Numbered from the stretch's first letter, positions 24,343 through 34,050 are shown. The stretch: DNA of 36,962 nucleotides from FCB group bacterium (GCA_013152375.1 JAADGM010000100.1:1-36962); one strand, 5' to 3'. Numbers and translations are program-made. The notes: generated by a model from the sequence alone, not told the origin.

Positions 24343-25756
24343 AACAAGATTTGCTCCCAGCCCTACCGGCTATCTCCATCTCGGCGGTTTACGGACAGCC
24401 CTGTATAATTATCTTTACGCCCGCAAAACAGGCGGCAAGGTCGTGCTGCGGATTGAGGACACTGATCAAAACCGTAAGGTTGAAGGAGCTGTTGATAATC
24501 TGCTGGAAACTTTTGACAAAATGGGGATCCGTTTTGATGAAGGACCCCGACAGGGTGGAAGCTGCGGACCATATTTCCAGAGTGATCGTCTTCCGCTTTA
24601 CCGGGAACAGCTCCAGAGATTGCTGGATTCCGGTCAGGCCTATCCCTGCTTTTGCACACCGGAACGGCTTGCAAAAGTCCGGGAGGAGCGGGCCGCAAAT
24701 AAGCTCAACACTCCGTATGACCGGCATTGTATCCGTCTTCCCCGCCAGGAGGCGCTGGACCGGATGCAAAGCGAACCTCATGTGGTCCGGATGAAAATCC
24801 CATCAGAAAGAACGATCCGGTTTTATGATATCATCCGGGATGCCGTTGAATTCAATTGTGCCGAAATTGACGATCAGGTACTTTTTAAAACCGACGGTTT
24901 TCCCACTTATCATTTTGCAAATGTCGTGGACGATCATTTTATGGAAATTACACATGTGATCCGGGGCGAAGAATGGCTGCCGTCAACACCCAAACATATA
25001 CTGCTGTACGAGTTTTTCGGCTGGAAAGCCCCCAAGTTCGCTCATCTTCCCCTGCTTTTGAACCCGGACAGGTCCAAGCTGTCCAAACGACAGGGAGATG
25101 TAGCCGTTGAAGCTTATCTGCAAAAGGGCTATCTGCCGGAAGCGCTGAACAATTATGTCGCCTTGCTGGGCTGGGCGCCGGGGAATGACCGGGAGATGTT
25201 CAGCCTCGACCAGCTGGAGAAAGCCTTTTCCCTGAAGGGCCTGCAAAAATCCGGAGCCGTCTTCGATGTGGAAAAACTGAAATGGATGAACGGTCACTAT
25301 CTGCGGGAGCTGCCCCTGAAACAGATCGCCCATGCGGCTGAGCCCCGGTTCCGAAAAGCGGGAATCGATATCTCTGATAAGGAAAAATATTTTCAGGTCG
25401 TTGACGATGCCCGGCGGCGCATTTCGATCCTGGATGAAATTCTCAACTTTTCAAAGATGTTCTACGAAGCCCCTGTAGCAGAAGGGGAACATCGCTCATT
25501 AACCGATAACCAAACATCCCAAAAGCTCTTTCAATTCTGGCTGGATAACCTGCACAAATTGGCACATCCGGATGAAGAATCCCTGAAGGAACTCATCCAA
25601 AAAACCACAGACGAGCTGGGGATCTCCGGTAAAAATTTATATTGGCCGCTGCGGATCGCCCTTTACGGAAGTCCCCACGGACCGGATATTCCCACGCTGC
25701 TTAAAATTCTTGGCCTGAAGGAATCCATAAAGCGGCTTCAACGACAACTGAATTGA
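24335..25756 (+). CDS. gltX: Glutamyl-tRNA synthetase
   Basis: This class I synthetase has 473 aa. It has the HIGH motif in the form HLGG (15-18, after [10 protein letters not shown]) and KLSKR (248-252, followed by QGDVAV), then the anticodon-binding helical domain. A Cys-x-Cys near 106-108 (CFC) is present, but I do not see the complete zinc set of E. coli GluRS. It starts inside the ispF end and its TGA overlaps the TTG that could start glnS. With GlnS alongside, it may be discriminating for tRNA-Glu, but that cannot be judged here. Confidence 0.96.
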   Translation: MIKTRFAPSPTGYLHLGGLRTALYNYLYARKTGGKVVLRIEDTDQNRKVEGAVDNLLETFDKMGIRFDEGPRQGGSCGPYFQSDRLPLYREQLQRLLDSGQAYPCFCTPERLAKVREERAANKLNTPYDRHCIRLPRQEALDRMQSEPHVVRMKIPSERTIRFYDIIRDAVEFNCAEIDDQVLFKTDGFPTYHFANVVDDHFMEITHVIRGEEWLPSTPKHILLYEFFGWKAPKFAHLPLLLNPDRSKLSKRQGDVAVEAYLQKGYLPEALNNYVALLGWAPGNDREMFSLDQLEKAFSLKGLQKSGAVFDVEKLKWMNGHYLRELPLKQIAHAAEPRFRKAGIDISDKEKYFQVVDDARRRISILDEILNFSKMFYEAPVAEGEHRSLTDNQTSQKLFQFWLDNLHKLAHPDEESLKELIQKTTDELGISGKNLYWPLRIALYGSPHGPDIPTLLKILGLKESIKRLQRQLN

Positions 25757-25767
25757 GTAAAATAACA

Positions 25768-27441
25768 ATGACATCGGAAAAATCAGCAAATAATTTCATT
25801 CGCGAGATCATCGACGAAGATCTGAAAAAGGGTAAAAACGAAGGGCGGGTACACACCCGGTTTCCACCTGAGCCCAACGGTTATCTGCATATTGGTCACG
25901 CAAAATCGATCTGCCTGAATTTCGGGATCGCCCGGGACTATCCGGGCGGCTTGTGCAATCTACGCTTTGACGACACGAATCCGATCAAAGAGGAAGATGA
26001 ATATGTTAATTCCATCATTGAGGATATTCGCTGGCTGGGATTCGATTGGGAAGACCGGCTCTATTATGCCTCTGACTATTTTGACCGGATGTATGAACTT
26101 GCGGAACAACTGGTAAAAGCGGGAAAAGCCTATGTGGATGATCTGTCTGCAGATGAAATACGGGAAACAAGAGGAACTCTGACGCATCCGGGGACGGAAA
26201 GTCCCTGGCGCAACCGCAGTCCGGAGGAAAACCTGGAATTGTTCCGGAATATGAAGGCGGGAAAATATCCCGATGGGTCCCGCGTGCTTCGTGCAAAAAT
26301 CGATATGGCTTCGCCGAATATGAATATGAGGGATCCGGTGATGTATCGCATTCTGCGGGCGACTCATCATCGCACCGGCGACAAGTGGTGCATTTATCCT
26401 ATGTATGACTGGGCACACGGACTGGAGGATTCCATTGAGAAGATTACCCATTCTCTCTGCACACTGGAATTTGAAGACCACCGGCCCCTGTATGATTGGT
26501 TTTTAAAAGAACTCGATGTCTATCGACCGCAGCAAATTGAATTTGCCCGTTTAAATCTCAGTTACACGGTGATGAGCAAACGTAAACTGCTCCAGCTGGT
26601 GGAGGAGGGACATGTGAACGGTTGGGATGACCCGCGAATGCCTACGCTGTCAGGGTTGCGCCGGCGGGGATTTACACCTGAATCCATCCGCGACCTGGCT
26701 GACAGGGTCGGCATCGCCAAGCGGGACGGTGTGAACGATATTGCCCTGTTATATCACTGTCTGCGGGAAGACCTGAACCGACGGGCACACCGCGTGATGG
26801 CTGTTCTGGACCCATTGAAAGTCACTCTGACCAATTACCCCGAAGACCAGGTGGAGGAACTTACTGCTGAAAATAATCCTGAAGATAAGTCCATGGGAGA
26901 ACGTAAGCTGCCTTTTACAAGAGAACTTTATATCGAAAGAAGTGATTTCATGGAAGACCCGCCGAGGAAATTTTTCCGTCTGGGTCCCGGCCGGGAAGTA
27001 CGTCTGAAACATGCCTACTACATCACCTGCACAGAAGCGGTTAAAAATGATTCAGGTGAGATTGTCGAACTGAAATGCACCTACGATCCTGCTACCAGGG
27101 GCGGCTGGTCCGATGACGGTCGTCGGGTTAAGGGTACCCTGCAGTGGGTCTCAAAACCTCATGCGTTATCAGCTGAAGTGCGTCTTTATGAGCACCTTTT
27201 CACCAAAGAAAACCCCTATGAATCCGAAGATGGTGATTTTCGCTCCAACCTCAATCCCGATTCTCTTAAGGTTCTGCAGAATTGTAAAGTCGAGCAGGGG
27301 CTGATCAATGCCAGAGCCGGAGACCGCTATCAATTTTTAAGGCATGGATACTTCTGCGTTGATCCGGATACAACCCCGGCCAAACTGGTTTTCAACCGCA
27401 CCGTTCCATTGAGGGATTCGTGGGCAAAAAAGAATAAATAG
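25768..27441 (+). CDS. glnS: Glutaminyl-tRNA synthetase
   Basis: This class I synthetase charges tRNA-Gln directly with glutamine. From ATG 25768 it has 557 aa, close to E. coli GlnS (554). The N-terminus [18 protein letters not shown], then [18 protein letters not shown] with the HIGH motif, [44 protein letters not shown] and VMSKRKL (KMSKS equivalent) all match GlnS rather than GluRS. A TTG at 25753 overlaps gltX and would add five residues. GlnS is patchy in bacteria and is thought to have come from eukaryotes; its tRNA substrate is encoded 1 kb downstream. Confidence 0.96.
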   Translation: MTSEKSANNFIREIIDEDLKKGKNEGRVHTRFPPEPNGYLHIGHAKSICLNFGIARDYPGGLCNLRFDDTNPIKEEDEYVNSIIEDIRWLGFDWEDRLYYASDYFDRMYELAEQLVKAGKAYVDDLSADEIRETRGTLTHPGTESPWRNRSPEENLELFRNMKAGKYPDGSRVLRAKIDMASPNMNMRDPVMYRILRATHHRTGDKWCIYPMYDWAHGLEDSIEKITHSLCTLEFEDHRPLYDWFLKELDVYRPQQIEFARLNLSYTVMSKRKLLQLVEEGHVNGWDDPRMPTLSGLRRRGFTPESIRDLADRVGIAKRDGVNDIALLYHCLREDLNRRAHRVMAVLDPLKVTLTNYPEDQVEELTAENNPEDKSMGERKLPFTRELYIERSDFMEDPPRKFFRLGPGREVRLKHAYYITCTEAVKNDSGEIVELKCTYDPATRGGWSDDGRRVKGTLQWVSKPHALSAEVRLYEHLFTKENPYESEDGDFRSNLNPDSLKVLQNCKVEQGLINARAGDRYQFLRHGYFCVDPDTTPAKLVFNRTVPLRDSWAKKNK

Positions 27442-27478
27442 ACTGCACATCAGGAGATTTTGACGGGAGCTGACAGTA

Positions 27479-28342
27479 ATGGAACGAAACCCCATGACGA
27501 GAACGGTCAAAGCCCATGCCAAAATCAATATCGGATTAAAGATAACCGGGTGTCTTGACAACGGTTATCATACTTTGCACAGTCTGTTTCAGGAGATCAG
27601 TTTGCATGACCGTCTCACTCTCACGATCAATGACAGCGGAGAAGTCCGGTTTACCGCCCGCGGCCTTCCGATTCCGGGAAGTCCGCCAAATCTCGTTGAA
27701 AAAGCTGCCCGGCTGCTGCAGCAACAATTTGGGATAACCGCAGGCGCTGTCCTCCAACTGGAGAAAAACATTCCCATAGGAGCAGGACTGGGAGGTGGCT
27801 CCAGCGATGCGGCTGCAGCGCTTACAGCCCTGAATTATCTCTGGAAACTGGATCTTTCGACGGAGCGGCTCATCACCTTAGCGGCGAGTCTCGGAGCGGA
27901 TGTTCCTTTTTTTATCCGGGGTGGTTTACAACTTGCTGAGGGCATAGGAGAAGTTCTGTCACCCATTGAACCCTCGCCCTTTCAGGATTATTCTATTCTG
28001 CTGGTTACACCGGATTTTGGGGTATCAACTGCCTGGGCTTATGCAGAGCTAAATAAGGTTTTGCAGCTACCGGCTGAATGTCCTAAATTTGCCGCCTCAT
28101 TGGCGCCGGTAAAATGGCAGTTATTTGAAAACGATTTTGAACGGGTCTTGTTATCAACGTATCCAGAAGTCGGTAAGATCAAAAGTGACCTCCTTAAAGG
28201 GGGCGCAGTCTTCGCCGGCTTGTCGGGAAGCGGTTCGACTATGTTTGGTATTTTTGACCACCACGCAACAGCTAAGCGGGCAGCTGCATACTTTCCCGCT
28301 TGCCGAACTTTTGTCACCCACCCCGTTGATCGCTCCGATTGA
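27479..28342 (+). CDS. ispE: 4-diphosphocytidyl-2-C-methyl-D-erythritol kinase IspE
   Basis: This GHMP-family kinase of the MEP isoprenoid pathway has 287 aa. AHAKINIGL near the start carries the substrate Lys (K15). The ATP-binding loop IPIGAGLGGGSSDAAAAL spans 98-115. LGADVPFFIRGG holds the catalytic Asp. GLSGSGSTMFG near the C-terminus is the third GHMP motif. ATG 27479 has GGGAG at 27465-27469. ATG 27494 is an alternative that gives MTRTVKAHAKIN. It ends the run that began with ruvB, and a likely terminator follows. Confidence 0.95.
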   Translation: MERNPMTRTVKAHAKINIGLKITGCLDNGYHTLHSLFQEISLHDRLTLTINDSGEVRFTARGLPIPGSPPNLVEKAARLLQQQFGITAGAVLQLEKNIPIGAGLGGGSSDAAAALTALNYLWKLDLSTERLITLAASLGADVPFFIRGGLQLAEGIGEVLSPIEPSPFQDYSILLVTPDFGVSTAWAYAELNKVLQLPAECPKFAASLAPVKWQLFENDFERVLLSTYPEVGKIKSDLLKGGAVFAGLSGSGSTMFGIFDHHATAKRAAAYFPACRTFVTHPVDRSD

Positions 28343-28393
28343 TACCCAGGCTTTGTCGATAAATACTGTATAGTCTCTGATAGAGATGAATGG

Positions 28394-28424
28394 ATTGGTT
28401 GCTGCTTTGAACCAATACCTTTTT
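28394..28424 (+). terminator. Rho-independent terminator after ispE
   Basis: ATTGGTT (28394-28400) pairs perfectly with AACCAAT (28410-28416) over a 9-nt loop, followed by ACC and five T (28420-28424). It lies about 50 nt past the ispE stop and just before the tRNA. A poor promoter (TTGATA 28339, AATACT 28362, 17 nt apart) lies upstream of it, so the tRNA promoter remains unlocated. Confidence 0.5.
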
Positions 28425-28432
28425 CGCTCAAT

Positions 28433-28503
28433 TGGGGGATCGTCCAATGGTAGGACACCAGGTTTTGGTCCTGGGAATTGGGGTTCGACTCCCTATCCCT
28501 CAG
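28433..28503 (+). tRNA. tRNA-Gln (anticodon TTG)
   Basis: A complete 71-nt cloverleaf is visible. The acceptor TGGGGGA pairs with TCCCTCA (one G-T pair), with discriminator G28503. The D arm is GTCC/GGAC. The anticodon stem CCAGG/CCTGG encloses TTTTGGT with anticodon TTG at 28465-28467. The variable loop is GAAT. The T arm TGGGG/CCCTA holds TTCGACT. CCA is not encoded (GCA follows), so the tail must be added enzymatically. It reads CAA and, by wobble, CAG. It is the natural substrate of the GlnS encoded upstream. Only four bases separate it from the prs start codon. Confidence 0.97.
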
Positions 28504-28507
28504 CAAA

Positions 28508-29446
28508 ATGAAGTTATACAGCGGCAGATCAAACAGACCCCTGGCCCAGGGCATTGCAGAGAAACTGCAAATTGAGCTGGGCAAGGTAAGTATATACAAT
28601 TTCAGCGATGGCGAGATCAGTGTAGCCTTTGAAGAAAACATCCGCAACGAGGATGTTTACATCATTCAATCTACCACTCCGCCGGCTGATAATATTATGG
28701 AACTCCTGCTGATGCTGGATGCCGCACGACGGGCCTCTGCACATAAGGTGATAGCGGTCATCCCCTACTTCGGGTATGGCCGGCAGGACCGGAAAGACCG
28801 GCCCAGAGTGCCCATTGCCGCCAGGATGTTTCTCGATATCATCTCAGCCGTGGGGGTCAACCGGATCATCTGTATGGATTTGCATACTTCACAGATACAG
28901 GGGTTCGCAAACTTCCCCATCGACCATCTTTATTCGAGGATTGCCCTTTTTGACAGATTGAAAGAATTCGGACTTACCGAAGACTCGGGGGTTGTACTTT
29001 CGCCCGATATGGGCAGCGCTAAAATGAGCCAGTCCTATGCCAAGAAATTGCATACAGGCTTTGCATTGATTGATAAAAGGAGACCTTCCCCGAATAAGGC
29101 CGTGGTGGCAAATCTCGTCGGTGACCTGGAGGATAAACATGTCCTGATCATTGACGACATGATCGATACAGCGGGAACCGTATGCAATGCGTCAGAGGTC
29201 GCCATGGATAAGGGTGCAAGAGATGTGACCTGTATTGCGACCCATCCTGTATTGTCGGGGAAGGCGATTCAGCGCTTGCAGGAGGCACCAATCTCTAAGA
29301 TTATCGTGTGTGATACCATCGATATCCCGGAGGAGAAAAAAATTGATAAACTGGAAATCGTATCTGTTGCCGATGTATTTGCAGAATCAATTCTGAGGAT
29401 TGATTCCGGCAGATCACTAAGTTCCATGTTTGAATTAGAATTATAG
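28508..29446 (+). CDS. prs: Ribose-phosphate pyrophosphokinase (PRPP synthase)
   Basis: This enzyme makes PRPP from ribose 5-phosphate and ATP for nucleotide, His and Trp synthesis. It has 312 aa, the class I length. Motifs: FSDGEISV (32-39), GYGRQDRKDRPRVPI (89-103, flexible ATP loop), MDLHTSQIQGF (123-133) and the PRPP loop VLIIDDMIDTAGT (212-224). The start is ATG 28508, only 4 nt after the tRNA-Gln. No Shine-Dalgarno exists; the upstream bases are the tRNA T arm and acceptor. A TTG at 28478 inside the tRNA is rejected. Confidence 0.96.
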   Translation: MKLYSGRSNRPLAQGIAEKLQIELGKVSIYNFSDGEISVAFEENIRNEDVYIIQSTTPPADNIMELLLMLDAARRASAHKVIAVIPYFGYGRQDRKDRPRVPIAARMFLDIISAVGVNRIICMDLHTSQIQGFANFPIDHLYSRIALFDRLKEFGLTEDSGVVLSPDMGSAKMSQSYAKKLHTGFALIDKRRPSPNKAVVANLVGDLEDKHVLIIDDMIDTAGTVCNASEVAMDKGARDVTCIATHPVLSGKAIQRLQEAPISKIIVCDTIDIPEEKKIDKLEIVSVADVFAESILRIDSGRSLSSMFELEL

Positions 29447-29454
29447 GAGAAATA

Positions 29455-30105
29455 ATGGCTTTTGAAACTTATAAACTGGAAATTCACAAACGCTCTGCAA
29501 TGACCAAAGGTGAATTGAAACACATGAGAAAAGAGGGGAAAATCCCCGGGATTTACTATTCTCACGGCTCAAAGAACAGCACACCGTTTTACATTGAGAA
29601 GAGTGAAATCCACAATATTCAAAAATCAGGCGCACGTCTGCTGAAGATCAGTGTAGGCGGGAAGCTGAAAACCGTGTTTTTTAAATCGGTTCAATACCAC
29701 CCGGTGACTGATGAGATCATTCATCTCGATCTGTACGGTGTGAAAATGGATGAAAAAATTCAGATCACGGTACCGGTGAATACGGTTGGCGAGCCTATCG
29801 GCGTCAAGGAGGAGGGCGGACAACTGACCCAGCCTCAACAGTCTGTTGAAGTGCTCTGCCTGCCGTCGAATATTCCGGAATTCCTTGAATTGGATATCTC
29901 TGAGCTTCACATGAACGACAGTATTCATGTTCGTGATATTCCATTGCCCGAAGAAGTGGAAATGGTAACCAGCCCGGAGGCAGTGGTCGCCATCATTTCC
30001 CACGGTGTCCGCGAGGAAGAAACGGTTGCCACTGAAGCCGAAGAAGAAGAACTCATCTTCGAAGAAGGCGCTGGCGACGCAGCAGACTCCGAAAGCGAAG
30101 AATAA
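29455..30105 (+). CDS. rplY: 50S ribosomal protein L25 (long Ctc form)
   Basis: This 5S-rRNA-binding ribosomal protein has 216 aa: an L25 N-terminal domain (about 1-92, with RKEGKIPGIYYSHG), a TL5/Ctc C-terminal domain (about 97-190, with VPVNTVGEPIGVKEEGG and LELDISELHMNDSIHV) and an acidic tail of about 22 residues. AGGAG stands 5 nt before ATG. The prs-rplY-pth order is common in bacteria. Confidence 0.95.
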   Translation: MAFETYKLEIHKRSAMTKGELKHMRKEGKIPGIYYSHGSKNSTPFYIEKSEIHNIQKSGARLLKISVGGKLKTVFFKSVQYHPVTDEIIHLDLYGVKMDEKIQITVPVNTVGEPIGVKEEGGQLTQPQQSVEVLCLPSNIPEFLELDISELHMNDSIHVRDIPLPEEVEMVTSPEAVVAIISHGVREEETVATEAEEEELIFEEGAGDAADSESEE

Positions 30106-30124
30106 CTGCAATCCTTGAGTATTC

Positions 30125-30703
30125 GTGCAATTGATCGTTGGCTTAGGGAATCCAGGCAGGAAATATGACCGTACAAAACATAATTTCGGTTTCTGGGTAA
30201 TTGATGCCATTGCTGAGCAGCAGGGTCAAACTTTTCGGGCCGGCAAAGGCAGTTATCTCTATTCCGGATGTCCGGACGGAACATTCTTAATGCGCCCGAC
30301 TACCTTCATGAACAATAGCGGAATGGCTGTCTCCCAGGCTTGTCATTATTTCGGTATCACTGCAGGCCAATTGCTGCTGATATATGATGATATTGACCTG
30401 CCGCTCGGTTCTATCCGCTTCAGGGATCAGGGCGGCAGCGGCGGCCATAAAGGTGTTGAATCGGTGATTACCCAGTTGGGAACGGATCAGTTTCATCGCC
30501 TGCGGTTGGGGATCGGAACGGATGAAGAGATGCGGCCGGCCGAAAACTATGTCTTAAGACCCTTTGGGAAAAAATACAAACCGGTGGTTCGCGAGGTTAT
30601 TGACCGGGCTGTTGAAGCCGTGACTTTCTACCGGAATAATACTATTGTCGAAACGATGAATCACTATAACCAAAAGATAAAACTACGAGGAGATATTGAC
30701 TGA
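30125..30703 (+). CDS. pth: Peptidyl-tRNA hydrolase
   Basis: Pth releases peptides from peptidyl-tRNA dropped by ribosomes. It has 192 aa. [20 protein letters not shown] contains N9 and the catalytic H19, matching N10 and H20 of E. coli. [20 protein letters not shown] and GSGGHKGV follow in the usual order. The start is GTG 30125, giving [11 protein letters not shown], and it has a weak ribosome site. Its final base is shared with the first of hppA (TGATG). Confidence 0.95.
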   Translation: MQLIVGLGNPGRKYDRTKHNFGFWVIDAIAEQQGQTFRAGKGSYLYSGCPDGTFLMRPTTFMNNSGMAVSQACHYFGITAGQLLLIYDDIDLPLGSIRFRDQGGSGGHKGVESVITQLGTDQFHRLRLGIGTDEEMRPAENYVLRPFGKKYKPVVREVIDRAVEAVTFYRNNTIVETMNHYNQKIKLRGDID

Positions 30704-31476
30704 TGAATTTATTTTTTATTATCCCCGCTCTGGGTGTGATAGCTCTTTTATTTGCTTTATGGAAATCTTCCTGGGTAAACAAACAGGACCCGGGAAACGA
30801 ACGCATGCAGGAAATTGGCGCTGCCGTCCGTGAGGGTGCCATGGCCTTTCTGGCCAGAGAATACAAGGTGTTGTTCGTCTTCGTGATTGCTGTAGCGGCT
30901 CTGCTCGCCTGGGGGAATGCCTCGGAGGGGACCTCAATGGTGGCGCTCTCCTTTGTCATTGGCGCTTTCTGCAGCGGATTGGCGGGATATTTCGGGATGA
31001 AGGTGGCGACCCGGGCTAATCACCGGACCACTCAGGCTGCAAGAGAGAGTTTGAACTCGGCACTAAGCGTTGCCTTTGCCGGCGGATCGGTAATGGGAAT
31101 GAGCGTCGTCGGGCTGGGAGTGTTGGGTCTTTCCCTCCTCTTCTGGTTTTACGGCGGTCTTGACAAGGCTGCGGATCTCTCCCGGATCATGACCATTTTA
31201 TCGGGGTTTGCCATGGGTGCTTCTTCAATTGCCTTATTTGCCCGGGTGGGAGGTGGAATTTATACCAAAGCCGCTGATGTCGGTGCCGATTTGGTCGGTA
31301 AAGTCGAGGCGGGAATCCCTGAGGACGACCCCCGTAACCCGGCGACCATAGCCGATAATGTGGGCGACAACGTCGGTGATGTGGCCGGGATGGGAGCCGA
31401 TTTGTTTGAGTCCTATTCGGTTCGATCATCGGTGCCATGGTGCTGGCCGCCGCTGCGGGATACAGCAACCTGGTGA
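30703..31476 (+). CDS. hppA: Membrane pyrophosphatase HppA, N-terminal part (frameshifted)
   Basis: This is the first 238 residues of an ion-pumping membrane pyrophosphatase, which couples PPi hydrolysis to H+ or Na+ export. Several membrane helices lead to the substrate-binding signature [18 protein letters not shown] (187-204), then [20 protein letters not shown] and [12 protein letters not shown] (E236). Right after Tyr238 (TAT 31414-31416) the frame is lost, and the remaining residues ([12 protein letters not shown]...) are nonsense up to a stop at 31474-31476. The rest of the protein continues in another frame from 31417. One missing base explains the break. ATG overlaps the pth stop by one base. 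Confidence 0.85.
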   Translation: MNLFFIIPALGVIALLFALWKSSWVNKQDPGNERMQEIGAAVREGAMAFLAREYKVLFVFVIAVAALLAWGNASEGTSMVALSFVIGAFCSGLAGYFGMKVATRANHRTTQAARESLNSALSVAFAGGSVMGMSVVGLGVLGLSLLFWFYGGLDKAADLSRIMTILSGFAMGASSIALFARVGGGIYTKAADVGADLVGKVEAGIPEDDPRNPATIADNVGDNVGDVAGMGADLFESYSVRSSVPWCWPPLRDTATW

Positions 31477-32741
31477 TGCTGCCCCTCTCTCTGGCTGCGG
31501 TTGGAATTTTCGTCTCCATGCTGGGTACTTTTCTGGTTAAAACGAAGGAGGGCGGGAATCCACAGAACGCTTTGAATATAGGGACATTCGGTGCTGGAAT
31601 CCTGATGATCATTGCGAGTTATTTCCTGATCCTGCGCTTTGTCCCGGAAGCGGTGACGCTGGGGAGTAAGTCTGTCAGCGGCACGGATATTTTTCTCTCG
31701 ACGATTGTGGGTCTGGTTGCCGGAACGCTGGTCGGTTTGCTGACGGAATATTACACTTCCGAAGCCCGTAAACCTTCACGTAATATTGCCAAAGCCAGTG
31801 AAACCGGTGCCGCTACCAATATCATCGCCGGTCTGGCCAATGGGATGTTCTCCACAGCCTACCCGGTGCTGACCATTGCTATTGCGATTATCCTCTCCTA
31901 CCATTTCTCAGGCCTTTACGGCATCGCTATTGCAGCCCTGGGGATGCTCTCCACTACCGGCATACAGCTCGCTGTTGATGCCTACGGTCCCATCGCCGAC
32001 AATGCCGGGGGCTGCGCCGAAATGGCCGAGCTGGAACCCGAAGTGCGTCAGCGCACTGATAAACTGGATGCCGTTGGGAATACCACAGCCGCCATTGGTA
32101 AAGGCTTTGCCATCGGTTCGGCCGCATTGACTGCCCTGGCCCTGTTCAGCGCTTACCAGACGAAAGTCGGGCTGGACAGTATTGATGTCATGAAACCTAC
32201 CGTCATGGCCGGACTGCTCATCGGTGCTCTGCTGCCTTTCGTATTTTCCTCTTTTGCCATGAAAGCCGTTGGGGAAGCAGCCTTTGACATGATCGAAGAA
32301 GTCCGCCGGCAGTTCCGTGAAATTAAAGGATTGCTGGAGGGTAACGCTAAAGCGGACTATGCCCGCTGTGTGGATATTGCAACAGCCGCAGCTATTAAAA
32401 AGATGATCATTCCCGGTCTGTTGGCTGTGTTAACCCCCGTCTTTTTTGGTCTTGTGCTGAGAGATGCTGAAATGCTGGGCGGAGTGCTGGCTGGTGTAAC
32501 CGTATCCGGAGTGCTGCTGGCCATCTTCATGGCGAATGCAGGGGGTTCCTGGGACAATGCAAAGAAATATATCGAAAGCGGTCACCACGGCGGCAAAGGA
32601 AGCCCCGCACACAAAGCCGCAGTTGTCGGAGATACCGTCGGGGATCCTTTTAAAGATACCGCCGGTCCTTCGCTGAATATTCTGATCAAGCTGATGTCCG
32701 TCGTGTCCCTGGTCATCGCGCCCATGATCGCTAGATTTTAA
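31437..32741 (+). CDS. hppA: Membrane pyrophosphatase HppA, C-terminal part (frameshifted)
   Basis: This is the remaining two-thirds of HppA. True homology starts at 31417 (GSIIGA), and ATG 31437 is just an internal Met. It contains [53 protein letters not shown] and the terminal [20 protein letters not shown], all catalytic-site or signature segments. The A-A-I-G after GNTT is the K+-dependent (type I) pattern; K+-independent enzymes have Lys there. With one base restored the two parts make about 679 aa, the full family length. Either a sequencing/assembly error or a recent inactivating deletion fits. Ion specificity cannot be told. Confidence 0.85.
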   Translation: MVLAAAAGYSNLVMLPLSLAAVGIFVSMLGTFLVKTKEGGNPQNALNIGTFGAGILMIIASYFLILRFVPEAVTLGSKSVSGTDIFLSTIVGLVAGTLVGLLTEYYTSEARKPSRNIAKASETGAATNIIAGLANGMFSTAYPVLTIAIAIILSYHFSGLYGIAIAALGMLSTTGIQLAVDAYGPIADNAGGCAEMAELEPEVRQRTDKLDAVGNTTAAIGKGFAIGSAALTALALFSAYQTKVGLDSIDVMKPTVMAGLLIGALLPFVFSSFAMKAVGEAAFDMIEEVRRQFREIKGLLEGNAKADYARCVDIATAAAIKKMIIPGLLAVLTPVFFGLVLRDAEMLGGVLAGVTVSGVLLAIFMANAGGSWDNAKKYIESGHHGGKGSPAHKAAVVGDTVGDPFKDTAGPSLNILIKLMSVVSLVIAPMIARF

Positions 32742-32762
32742 ATAAGAAAGAAAAAGGAAAAA

Positions 32763-33338
32763 ATGCGTTATTATGAATCAATGATAATTATACATCCCGC
32801 ACTGGAGACCAACCGTCTCAAAGATCTGATTGTCGGGATACATGAAAATCTCAAACGTAAGGGTGGTACCGTTATCACCACTGAACTGTGGGGAAGAAAG
32901 CGCCTGGCTTATCTCATCGATAAGCAAAAATACGGGACTTACCTTCTTCTGCAATTTTCAGGAGAGAAAGTCCGTTCGACAGATTTCAATACGGACCTGG
33001 AACATGATGCCGATATCCTGGCCTATATGACCGTAAAGATCGAAAAAGAACAGATACGGGAGCAAGAGACGGATCTTGACACACAGATTGCGGGGACAGC
33101 CAGGGAGGAAGCTCAGACCCAAAGCAGTGAGAGTGATGAAAAAACGGAGGAGAAACCCGAAAAGAGCACCGCTGCAGCTGAAACGACAGAAGAAGATACT
33201 AGCGATCCAGCCCCCGGTACCGGCGAAGAAACTGCCGAAGTACCTCAAGAAGAAATACCGGCCGCTCCTGAAACACCGGAAGCTGATTCCGGTAGTGAGG
33301 ACTCTTCAGAAACGCCAGATGAAAAACCGGAAGATTAA
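32763..33338 (+). CDS. rpsF: 30S ribosomal protein S6 with long acidic tail
   Basis: The N-terminal ~95 residues ([37 protein letters not shown]) are ordinary S6, which binds S18 and 16S rRNA. The remaining ~95 residues form a low-complexity tail of Glu, Ser, Thr, Pro and Ala with almost no hydrophobic residues, so it is disordered and very acidic. Normal S6 is 95-135 aa; this is 191. E. coli S6 also has a C-terminal Glu addition, but much shorter. The site AAGGAAAAA precedes ATG. It is followed directly by rpsR, with no ssb between them. Confidence 0.95.
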   Translation: MRYYESMIIIHPALETNRLKDLIVGIHENLKRKGGTVITTELWGRKRLAYLIDKQKYGTYLLLQFSGEKVRSTDFNTDLEHDADILAYMTVKIEKEQIREQETDLDTQIAGTAREEAQTQSSESDEKTEEKPEKSTAAAETTEEDTSDPAPGTGEETAEVPQEEIPAAPETPEADSGSEDSSETPDEKPED

Positions 33339-33361
33339 CTACATATTGGAAAGGTGAGATA

Positions 33362-33589
33362 ATGGGATTTATCACACAGAGAAAAATTTGTCCCTTTTGT
33401 GAAAACAGGGAAATGGTAATTGATTATAAAGAATACAGATTGTTAAGAAAATTCCTCACCGAACAGGGAAAGATCATTCCGGGTTTCGTTACCGGTGTCT
33501 GCGCCAAACATCAGCGCAGGGTCACCCGTGCCGTAAAGCGTGCCAGGAATATTGCACTGCTGCCGTACACGCGTGACGTCAGAGAATAG
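33362..33589 (+). CDS. rpsR: 30S ribosomal protein S18
   Basis: This is a 75-aa protein. CPFCENR near the N-terminus and CAKHQRRV in the middle give a Cys-x2-Cys plus Cys-x2-His set (C10, C13, C47, H50) that could bind zinc, the so-called C+ type. The [19 protein letters not shown] and [15 protein letters not shown] segments are classical S18. AGGTGAG precedes ATG. It pairs with S6 on the platform of the small subunit. Confidence 0.96.
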   Translation: MGFITQRKICPFCENREMVIDYKEYRLLRKFLTEQGKIIPGFVTGVCAKHQRRVTRAVKRARNIALLPYTRDVRE

Positions 33590-33603
33590 AAGGAGCACAT
33601 TTC

Positions 33604-34050
33604 ATGGAAATCATCTTAACCAGCAACGTAGAATCTCTGGGCAAAACCGGAGATATCGTAACTGTGAAACCAGGGTATGCCCGAAACTATTTATTCCCCA
33701 AAGGATTGGCGAAAAAAGCTACGGCAAGTATTATCGATTCTATCCGGAAGCAGGTTGAACAGGAGGAACTCCGGGAAGCTAAAGTCAGAGCCAATTTGGA
33801 AGCACTGGCAACCCGATTGGATAAACTGACCCTGAAATTCACCATGAAATCCGGAGAGGATGATAAACTCTTCGGTTCAGTGACATCAGCCATGATCGCC
33901 GATGCTATCGTGGCAAAAGGCTATCCGATTGATAAAAAAGAAGTCGAGATGCCGGAACCCATCCGCCATGTGGGCAATCATTTCGTTATCGTCAAACTTG
34001 GCGGCGGACTTGAAGGCAGGGTTAAAATTAAAGTTGCCGCTGAGAAATAA
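33604..34050 (+). CDS. rplI: 50S ribosomal protein L9
   Basis: This 148-aa protein of normal length has an N-terminal domain with GKTGDIVTVKPGYARNYL (18-35 region) and KGLAKKA, a long connecting helix rich in Lys/Glu (about 41-75) and a C-terminal domain ending EGRVKIKVAAEK. It stabilises the L1-stalk region and helps frame maintenance. AAGGAG lies 8 nt upstream. It ends the rightward gene run and converges on aroE. No clear intrinsic terminator is seen in the 111-nt gap. Confidence 0.96.
   Translation: MEIILTSNVESLGKTGDIVTVKPGYARNYLFPKGLAKKATASIIDSIRKQVEQEELREAKVRANLEALATRLDKLTLKFTMKSGEDDKLFGSVTSAMIADAIVAKGYPIDKKEVEMPEPIRHVGNHFVIVKLGGGLEGRVKIKVAAEK

Noticed and set aside
28478-29446. prs starting at TTG 28478 (322 aa)
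   Set aside because: That start lies in the T arm of the tRNA-Gln and adds ten residues foreign to PRPP synthases; ATG 28508 gives the normal N-terminus MKLYSGRSNRPLAQ.
31411-31440. Programmed ribosomal frameshift in hppA
   Set aside because: No slippery heptamer, no stimulatory hairpin or internal SD obvious, and HppA is not known to use recoding; a one-base deletion or error is simpler.
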